Part shown: piece by piece, positions 6,844-10,959 of the stretch | Layout of the letters: every line of letters starts with the position of its first letter | How positions within the stretch are numbered: the stretch's first letter is position 1 | DNA from: Limosilactobacillus panis | Lineage (GTDB): Bacteria; Bacillota; Bacilli; Lactobacillales; Lactobacillaceae | Reading direction: 5' to 3' | Length of the DNA: 10,959 nucleotides | NCBI RefSeq assembly: GCF_019797825.1 | Contig: NZ_CP081857.1 | Location: 1 to 10,959 of the forward strand | Position numbers and translations under genes: made by a program | The notes under the pieces: generated by a model | Databases searched by the model: none | Told to the model about the DNA's origin: nothing | What the model saw: only the letters and a program-made list of their open reading frames with translations

Positions 6844-6883
6844 CCACAATTACTGGAAATTGATGCGTTATTAAATCTTGATT

Positions 6884-6918
6884 GAGGTTGAATTCACTGC
6901 GAATTCAACCTCTTTTTT
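6884..6918 (+). terminator. Rho-independent terminator of the TPP leader
   Basis: Perfect 12-bp arms GAGGTTGAATTC and GAATTCAACCTC around a 5-base loop, followed by six T. It lies between the riboswitch and the next gene, as expected for the expression platform of an attenuating riboswitch. If no antiterminator forms, it would simply end the leader RNA. Confidence 0.9.
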
Positions 6919-7005
6919 GGATGATTGGCTGGCAGTTAAATTAAGTGAGTGAATTGAACGGTTGTGATGACGGGGTTCATGAATTTAATTTGGAGGCATA
7001 ACAAA

Positions 7006-7596
7006 ATGACAAAGACAGTGCTAATTACAGGCGGTAGTCGGGGATTAGGCGCGGAAACCGCCAAGCAGTTTGCTCAGATTGGTTATAACGTGGTCGTCAA
7101 CTACTTTCAGCACCCTGATTTGGCAAATAAAGTGGTTGCCGACATTGGCGCCGATCATGCAATTGCCATTAAGGCTGACGTTCGTGACCGGGCGGCCGTT
7201 GACCAGATGACTAAGGAAGCAGTCGACCACTTTGTCTTTGAATTAAAGCAGAACTTTTACTCTTTCAAGCTTTCCGAGTTATCCGCGGTTAGGTCTAAGT
7301 ATTCTTTGACGCTCTTAAAGCTCTGGAACGCTAACTCCATGGGTAAACTAAAAAGGGCCACCATTAAAGGCACCCTTGAAGAATGGGAAAGTTGGTTCTT
7401 AGGTACTGATAAGGACGGAAAACCTAAGAAATGGAGCGCCGGAAGATTCCGTCAACGGGTCTTGGGAGTAAGTATGAAGGAACTTGGCAAGATATACCCC
7501 AAGACAATCTTCTACCTTACGACCGAAAAGACCGGAAGGAAGGTAACAGGGTACCAACTGGACATTACGCCAGTTAAAACCGTCTTGGAAATTTAA
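7006..7596 (+). CDS. In-frame chimera: short-chain dehydrogenase N-terminus joined to plasmid Rep C-terminus
   Basis: A 196-residue open frame. Residues 1-75 are the start of an SDR oxidoreductase (3-oxoacyl-ACP reductase-like): VLITGGSRGLG with the TGxxxGxG cofactor motif at 8-15 and KADVRD near 56-61. The catalytic Ser-Tyr-Lys part is absent. From residue 77 the sequence is the C-terminal 120 residues of a Rep_3 initiator (NFYSFKL, RSKY, WNANSMGKL, GTLEEWE, FLGT), ungapped and about 61% identical by eye (73/120) to residues 138-257 of the Rep at 9706-10479, ending flush. The junction lies at 7230-7240, where CTTTG is repeated. The start is ATG 7006 with GGAGG at 6992-6996. Neither half is complete, so it is probably nonfunctional, though the Rep half could still contain a DNA-binding winged helix. 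Confidence 0.85.
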   Translation: MTKTVLITGGSRGLGAETAKQFAQIGYNVVVNYFQHPDLANKVVADIGADHAIAIKADVRDRAAVDQMTKEAVDHFVFELKQNFYSFKLSELSAVRSKYSLTLLKLWNANSMGKLKRATIKGTLEEWESWFLGTDKDGKPKKWSAGRFRQRVLGVSMKELGKIYPKTIFYLTTEKTGRKVTGYQLDITPVKTVLEI

Positions 7597-7600
7597 TAGA

Positions 7601-8158
7601 TTACCAGAATTGCCACCAACGTTTTGAGGTGGATTTTTTAGTGCCTGTCGGCTCCTCTGCGTCCTTTTTCTCCGATGATGAAGAATTAGTCACGTTAGTT
7701 GTTTCGCCATCTACTACGTCCTTGTCAGAGCCTCCTGGCAGCATTTGCATCTTCTGCTCTAGTCCAAGGTGTAACTTCTGAGCTTGGTCAGCTAATCTAT
7801 AGGCAGAAGCAATCTGCTCATCTTTAGCCTTAAGTTGGTCAGTAAGAATATCATTATCGTGTACTAGTTGCTCATTAGCCTGTTTGAGTTGCTGAACCTG
7901 TTCTTTAAGTAAATCAACGATTTCATCTTGCCGTTCTTCCTTGTGGTTGGTGTACTTCTCCTTTTTCTTCCGACCTTCTCCTTGCTTATAATGTTTCACT
8001 ACTAACTCCTTGTCTGCCAAGGAATAGAACTTCTTCCCTCGTTTTTCTGTCTTTACGGGTCGTAAGTTCCGACTATTCGCAAATTTATCAAACGTTGAAC
8101 GGGCTATTCCTGCGTCTTTTATGATTTCATTAATGGTATAGAACTTTTCTTCCGACAT
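7601..8158 (-). CDS. HTH/coiled-coil plasmid replication-associated protein (DUF536-like)
   Basis: A 185-residue hydrophilic protein of the kind that often accompanies rep genes on lactobacillus theta plasmids. It has an N-terminal MerR-like helix-turn-helix (YTINEIIKDAGIARSTFDKF, residues about 7-26), a basic stretch (GRKKKEKY, near 62-69), and a long coiled coil from about 75 to 135 (LLKEQVQQLKQANEQL). A low-complexity Ser/Glu/Lys tail follows, ending in the aromatic motif RWWQFW. Function is not established; plasmid maintenance, copy control or partition are possible. The start is ATG 8158 with AAGGA upstream. It is convergent with the Rep chimera and only 4 nt separate the two stops, so neither gene has its own terminator there. 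The opposite orientation may reflect rearrangement. Confidence 0.65.
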   Translation of the reverse strand: MSEEKFYTINEIIKDAGIARSTFDKFANSRNLRPVKTEKRGKKFYSLADKELVVKHYKQGEGRKKKEKYTNHKEERQDEIVDLLKEQVQQLKQANEQLVHDNDILTDQLKAKDEQIASAYRLADQAQKLHLGLEQKMQMLPGGSDKDVVDGETTNVTNSSSSEKKDAEEPTGTKKSTSKRWWQFW

Positions 8159-8161
8159 TCT

Positions 8162-8262
8162 TCCGTCCTTCTTCCGTCTTTGGAAAGTCGTGCAATATTA
8201 ATACTTTCGTTCTTATTCTATCATAAAGGAAATTACACCTTACACGAAAGAAGAAGGGCGGA
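8162..8262. repeat. Spaced inverted repeat in the divergent promoter region
   Basis: TCCGTCCTTCTTC (8162-8174) recurs inverted as GAAGAAGGGCGGA (8250-8262), 12 of 13 matching, 75 bp apart. CTTCCGTC is also directly repeated near 8162-8178, and CACGAAAG occurs at 8243 and 8303. The left arm overlaps the RBS of the leftward gene. It could be an operator or centromere-like site for the HTH protein at 7601-8158 (inference). Confidence 0.4.
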
Positions 8263-8281
8263 AAGTAAGTTAATTAGTGGT

Positions 8282-8312
8282 TATAATATTAAGTACTAAT
8301 AGCACGAAAGGA
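8282..8312 (+). promoter_or_regulatory. -10 box and RBS ahead of the methylase fragment
   Basis: TATAAT at 8282-8287 and GAAAGGAA at 8305-8312, 8 nt before the ATG at 8321. No clear -35 is visible. This promoter could now serve mscL as well. Confidence 0.5.
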
Positions 8313-8320
8313 ACTAGACT

Positions 8321-8554
8321 ATGCCAACACGACAACAAGCAGCACGAGAATTTGTGAAGACCTGGTCTACTGATAATAAAGGGCGAGAGGACGCAGATCG
8401 ACAGACCTTCTGGAACGATTTACTACAACGAGTTTATGGAATTGACAACTACTATGACTACATTACCTATGAAAAAGATGTTCAGGTAAAAGCTGATGGC
8501 AAAGTAACCACTCGAAGAATTGATGGGTATATTCCTTCTACCAAAAGTATCTAG
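8321..8554 (+). pseudogene. N-terminal stub of an MmeI-like (Type IIL) restriction-modification protein
   Basis: A 77-residue frame starting MPTRQQAAREFVKTW, then QTFWNDLLQRVYGI, a YEKDVQV strand and RRIDGYIPSTKSI. This resembles the N-terminal MmeI_N-type domain of large single-chain Type IIG/IIL restriction-modification enzymes, where the next residues would be the IEQK-type nuclease motif (recollection). Here a TAG follows at once, and the remaining roughly 800 or more residues are absent, replaced by the mscL leader. It retains a good start and RBS and may be transcribed with mscL, but it lacks methylase and nuclease parts and should be inactive. Confidence 0.6.
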
Positions 8555-8573
8555 CGAAAAAAAGGAGGCTCAT

Positions 8574-8948
8574 ATGATTAAAGAATTTAAAGACTTTATT
8601 TCACGAGGAAATGTTGTTGACATGGCAGTCGGGATTATCGTTGGGGCTGCATTTACATCAATCGTTAAGTCGTTGGTTAATAACCTTGTCGACCCGTTAA
8701 TTGGGATATTCGTTGGTAAGATCGACCTTTCTAATCTCGTCTTGACAATTGGCGATGCCCAGTTCAAATACGGTAGTTTTCTTAACTCAGTAATTAACTT
8801 TTTGATCATCTCCTTTGTCGTTTTCCTGATGGTTAAAGCGATTAACCGCTTCAGAAATAAAAAGGAGGAAGAACCTGCAAAATTAAGTGAAGAGGCTCAA
8901 TACCTCAAAGAAATTACTGAGCTGTTAAAGAAAAATGAAGGTAAATAA
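8574..8948 (+). CDS. mscL: Large-conductance mechanosensitive channel MscL
   Basis: A 124-residue membrane channel that opens under high membrane tension to release solutes during hypo-osmotic shock. The N-terminal amphipathic helix and signature KEFKDFISRGNVVDMAVG lead into TM1 (about 15-45, IIVGAAFTSIVKSLVNN). A short extracellular loop follows, then TM2 (about 68-90, VINFLIISFVVFLMVKAI) and a cytoplasmic basic/acidic helix (RFRNKKEEE, then EITELLKK). Length is typical (120-150). The start is ATG 8574 with AAAGGAGG 5 nt upstream; a longer frame from 8520 overlaps the stub and has no family match. It sits 19 bp after the restriction-modification stub and is followed by a strong terminator. 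Plasmid mscL copies are known in lactobacilli. Confidence 0.96.
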   Translation: MIKEFKDFISRGNVVDMAVGIIVGAAFTSIVKSLVNNLVDPLIGIFVGKIDLSNLVLTIGDAQFKYGSFLNSVINFLIISFVVFLMVKAINRFRNKKEEEPAKLSEEAQYLKEITELLKKNEGK

Positions 8949-8951
8949 CTA

Positions 8952-9004
8952 AATAGATTCCTGCTAATGGATTTATTATTTTTTAGCGGGAATCTATTAT
9001 TTTT
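8952..9004 (+). terminator. Terminator of mscL
   Basis: AATAGATTCCTGCTAA (8952-8967) pairs with TTAGCGGGAATCTATT (8983-8998) over 16 positions with one G-U, followed by ATTTTTATT. It starts 3 bp after the mscL stop. Confidence 0.88.
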
Positions 9005-9223
9005 ATTATCTTATTCCGTATTTATCTAACAAGAGTGGAATGTAAATCAGCGGAGAACTTGTCTACTTGGTTAACTGGCTATCAATTTTTGCATTTACGA
9101 AAAAATACTATATTTTATGAAGTGCATGATGAATAAAGAAAGGTTAAGATACTACGAATCTACGATAATCGAAGAGATATATTAGCTAATTTGCTGGAAT
9201 ATTTAGATAAGAAAGAAGAGTAA
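8987..9223 (+). pseudogene. Remnant of a RelE/ParE-type toxin C-terminus, interrupted by a stop codon
   Basis: Reading one frame from 9035 gives STWLTGYQFLHLRKNTIFYEVHDE, in two parts STWLTGYQFL and HLRKNTIFYEVHDE, then TAA (9134-9136). The same frame continues RKVKILRIYDNRRDILANLL, ending at 9223. The order GYxFLxLxxxxIFYEV, then KVxILRIxxxRRD, is the C-terminal half of RelE/ParE toxins (recognised from memory). The N-terminal half and an antitoxin are absent, as mscL abuts on the left. No ATG start exists in frame. The in-frame TAA between DE and RK suggests a nonsense mutation. A strong terminator follows immediately, as for a complete gene end. Confidence 0.5.
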
Positions 9224-9257
9224 TAGTTACTAATTTAGTAGTTGTTACTCTTTTTTA
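9216..9257 (+). terminator. Terminator after the toxin remnant
   Basis: AAGAGTAA (9216-9223) pairs with TTACTCTT (9245-9252), and the stem continues inward through G-U pairs to a total of 16 positions with a 5-base loop, followed by a run of T to 9256. It overlaps the stop codon of the remnant frame. Confidence 0.8.
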
Positions 9258-9705
9258 CTTGGTTAAATATTGTGTACATGTTTTTTTACCTAGAAGTAGT
9301 ACACGTATTAAGGCAATAAAAAAATCCCACATTTCTGTAGGACTTAATCTAATTCTAGGCTCTTTAATTCAGCCGTAAGTTAGCACCTCTTTTTACATCA
9401 AGTGTACACTATCGTACTAATGTAATAATGTTGAAAAAGTATCTTAGAAAGTAGCTCTTAACTCTTACTCTAGCAAAGGATGTCAGCATTTTTTAGCTTT
9501 TCAAATTGCAACAGATAGTGGGACTAAATTAAGACTAAGTTTAGCTAGAATTACCATAATTAGTTATTGAATAAAGGGAGATTAAACAAGATTAAGCCTA
9601 ACCTAGTTCTTTTAAGCACCTAGAATAATACACTACTTATTTTTAGTAAGTGAACACGAACGCTATTTTAATCTGTTCAAGTTATTTCTTGCAATCTGCC
9701 TTTCA
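9257..9705. other. AT-rich stretch without a recognised gene
   Basis: About 450 bp downstream of rep. All frames are short. I see one hairpin with an A/T tract (9318-9342) and a GTGTACAC palindrome at 9401-9408, but no complete coding sequence, tRNA or repeat array. I found no clear terminator for rep; only a poor hairpin around CACTACTTA/TAGTAAGTG near 9630-9655 is visible. Confidence 0.6.
9318..9342 (-). terminator. Small hairpin terminator on the minus strand
   Basis: On the minus strand TCCTAC and GTGGGA form a 6-bp stem with a 6-base loop followed by seven T. No gene in this direction ends here, so it may terminate a small RNA starting around 9400-9430. Confidence 0.5.
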
Positions 9706-10479
9706 TTAAAAATCTAAATGTGTATGTAGCCTAACGATGTCCAGATTGTAGCCAACCACTTTAACACCATTTTTCTTGGTTTCTAAAAATAATTGAGTAT
9801 CAGGATAAAGTTTTTTTAATTCCCGTTCTGCATGCTTAAGGACATCTCTCTTAAATACACCAGCGGGCATTGTTCTAGGACTACCATCATTATTTGTCCC
9901 TAGAAACCAAAACTCCCATTCTTCAAGTGTTCCTTTAAGTGTTGTATTAGTTAATTTTCCCATACTGTTAGCATTCCATAATTTCATTAACGTTAAAGTA
10001 TATTTGCTACGAACCCGTGCCAACTCACCAAGTTTAAAGGAATAGAAATTCTTTTTTAGTTGAAATACATATTTAGCCACGTCACGTGAAAATCTAAAAT
10101 CAATTTGACCACTTTCAAAGCAGGCTATCCTGTCAAAGAGAGAAGTCATAAGTATTCCTTTATCCCCACTTGGCTTAGTTATAACAAGATATATAGCGGT
10201 ATTTTCATTAAGGCCTTTAAAGGCTTTTACTATTCGCTGGTAGTTTTTTCCACTAGAATTCAATCCAAGATGATGAATAATGTCCAAAGCTTTAGCAGAA
10301 TATATCATATCAGCAGTATCTTCCTTTTTAACGTAGGAAAAACAATAATCTAAAACTTTATGTTCAAATGAAGTTAAGTTACCGAAAGCCCTGGCTAAAT
10401 CATTGCCTTGCGTAACAAGATAATCTTGTCGAGTTAAGACATTATTCAGAGCTACGTCCATTTTCTTATCTTGGAGCAT
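9706..10479 (-). CDS. rep: Plasmid replication initiator, Rep_3 (RepB-like) family
   Basis: A 257-residue theta-type initiator with two winged-helix domains. The N-terminal part includes NDLARAFGNLTSFEHKVLDY, in two parts NDLARAFGNL and TSFEHKVLDY (dimerisation domain). The C-terminal part includes LKKNFYSFKLGELARVRSKY and WNANSMGKL (iteron-binding domain, about 130-257). It starts at ATG 10479 behind ACGAGG. The gene reads away from an iteron array 80 bp upstream, the standard layout for pUCL287-like lactic acid bacterial plasmids. Rep monomers would bind the iterons to open the origin, and dimers would bind the promoter palindrome for autorepression (family knowledge). It appears complete, so this is probably the functional replicon. 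A diverged C-terminal relative lies in the chimera at 7231-7596. Confidence 0.93.
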   Translation of the reverse strand: MLQDKKMDVALNNVLTRQDYLVTQGNDLARAFGNLTSFEHKVLDYCFSYVKKEDTADMIYSAKALDIIHHLGLNSSGKNYQRIVKAFKGLNENTAIYLVITKPSGDKGILMTSLFDRIACFESGQIDFRFSRDVAKYVFQLKKNFYSFKLGELARVRSKYTLTLMKLWNANSMGKLTNTTLKGTLEEWEFWFLGTNNDGSPRTMPAGVFKRDVLKHAERELKKLYPDTQLFLETKKNGVKVVGYNLDIVRLHTHLDF

Positions 10480-10502
10480 GTTTATATACCTCGTACTATT
10501 TT

Positions 10503-10545
10503 CTCATTAATGAGTATTATACCTTTTTGTGATGGTTTTAATCAA
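10503..10545 (-). promoter_or_regulatory. rep promoter with palindromic operator
   Basis: On the minus strand, -35 TTGATT (10540-10545), an 18-bp spacer and -10 TATAAT (10516-10521). Immediately downstream is the perfect palindrome CTCATTAATGAG (10503-10514). Its half-site CTCAT is the start of each iteron (CTCATAAAG), the expected form of a Rep autoregulation site. Confidence 0.8.
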
Positions 10546-10558
10546 TAAAGCATATCAT

Positions 10559-10655
10559 CTCATAAAGCACGTACAAAAGTCTCATAAAGCACGTACAAAA
10601 GTCTCATAAAGCACGTACAAAAGCCTCACAAAGCACGTACAAAAGCCTCATAAAG
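10559..10655. repeat. Iterons of the replication origin (four full 22-bp copies plus a partial)
   Basis: Contiguous 22-bp direct repeats start at 10559, 10581, 10603 and 10625, each containing CTCATAAAGCACGTACAAAA (the fourth has CTCACAAAG), with a ninefold-base partial copy CTCATAAAG at 10647. The 22-bp period places copies on the same helix face. They are the presumed Rep binding sites and the core of the theta origin. No DnaA box was recognised. Confidence 0.93.
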
Positions 10656-10697
10656 ATACTCTTATACTACTGATATTATCACATTTCTGCGTCCCCT

Positions 10698-10736
10698 AAT
10701 GTATATAAATGTATAAAAATGTATGTCTTAATGTAT
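10698..10736. repeat. AT-rich phased repeats beside the iterons
   Basis: AATGTAT occurs at 10698, 10708, 10718 and 10730, the first three with 10-bp spacing, in a segment of almost pure A/T. Its place next to the iterons suggests the duplex-unwinding element of the origin. Confidence 0.5.
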
Positions 10737-10959
10737 TCCTATTAACCAAATCAAAAAGAAAAAACCATAATAGAACGATTTTAGAAGAAGCATATAGATT
10801 TTATAGTAAGACAAATTAAACAGGCTCTAACAGGCTCTCACGGCTTGCTAGGGCCCTTCTTTTGTTAGTGGTCACTTATGCCCCCTATCACTAGAGCTAA
10901 AATCATGTAGGGTCAGTTCACGGGGTCTAACATGCTAAACAAACAGAATGCAACCAACA
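10737..10959. other. Non-coding origin flank
   Basis: No gene is seen. A tandem direct repeat AACAGGCTCT lies at 10819-10828 and 10829-10838, just before the G/C-rich block GGCTTGCTAGGGCCC. It may belong to the origin or to a neighbouring module cut by the window edge. Confidence 0.5.

Noticed and set aside
8520..8573. Longer MscL start
   Set aside because: It overlaps the preceding stub in another frame; AAAGGAGG sits properly before the ATG at 8574, where the family signature begins.
9121..9180. Small peptide starting at ATG in AAGTGCATGATGAATAAAG (about 18-22 residues)
   Set aside because: It is in another frame from the toxin-like segment, very short and has no good RBS.
9257..9430. A Fst/Lpt-type type I toxin locus around the minus-strand terminator
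   Set aside because: No short hydrophobic toxin frame with the usual charged tail was found on either strand, and no paired direct repeats.
10105..10353. 82-codon plus-strand frame within rep
   Set aside because: Antisense to a clear Rep_3 gene, with no RBS or recognisable domain.
10559..10655. Tandem repeats considered as a CRISPR array
   Set aside because: The 22-bp units are contiguous without spacers and lie upstream of rep, so they are iterons.

Overview
The window reads as a mosaic plasmid of a lactic acid bacterium, most likely Lactobacillaceae. Supporting signs are a Rep_3-type initiator with an iteron origin, IS30 and IS3 (IS150-group) elements, a serine resolvase, low-G+C genes with Gram-positive GGAGG ribosome binding sites, and lactobacillus-type lipoprotein, Dps, MscL and butanediol dehydrogenase genes. 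Species cannot be fixed from the sequence.

Layout. 1-1624: a serine resolvase (minus strand) diverges from a secreted lipoprotein gene across an interval with repeated motifs that may be the recombination site. 1667-2769: a complete IS30-family element. 2777-3370: a dps gene with its own terminator and promoter. 3402-3908: gene wreckage, namely a fragment of an EcoRI-type adenine methylase and a second, start-less copy of the lipoprotein 5' end, cut by the next element. 3882-5500: a full-length IS3-family element without target duplication. 5501 to about 7230: a segment that looks chromosomal and visibly richer in G+C, carrying a cre-controlled butanediol dehydrogenase gene, a TPP riboswitch with a strong terminator, and the first 75 codons of a short-chain dehydrogenase. 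At about 7230 that dehydrogenase runs in frame into the last 120 residues of a plasmid Rep protein. 7601-8158: a convergent HTH/coiled-coil plasmid protein. 8321-8948: the N-terminal stub of an MmeI-like (Type IIL) restriction-modification enzyme, then mscL. 8987-9223: a nonsense-interrupted remnant resembling the C-terminus of a RelE/ParE toxin. 9257-9705: no gene, one minus-strand hairpin terminator. 9706-10959: the intact Rep gene, its promoter with a palindromic operator, four and a half 22-bp iterons and an AT-rich stretch with 10-bp-phased repeats, which together form a theta-type replication origin.

Working picture (inference). The active replicon is the right-hand rep/iteron module. 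The Rep fragment at 7231-7596 is the scar of another replicon, so the plasmid probably grew by cointegration, IS-mediated deletion and illegitimate recombination. The genes that look functional besides mobility and replication are dps (iron/peroxide protection), mscL (hypo-osmotic shock), butanediol dehydrogenase (redox balance/acetoin metabolism) and the lipoprotein. I found no clear unknown defence or metabolic system. The most unusual items are the in-frame dehydrogenase-Rep chimera, the TPP riboswitch plus terminator on the mobile segment, the toxin remnant, and the miscounted A tract at the IS3 frameshift site.
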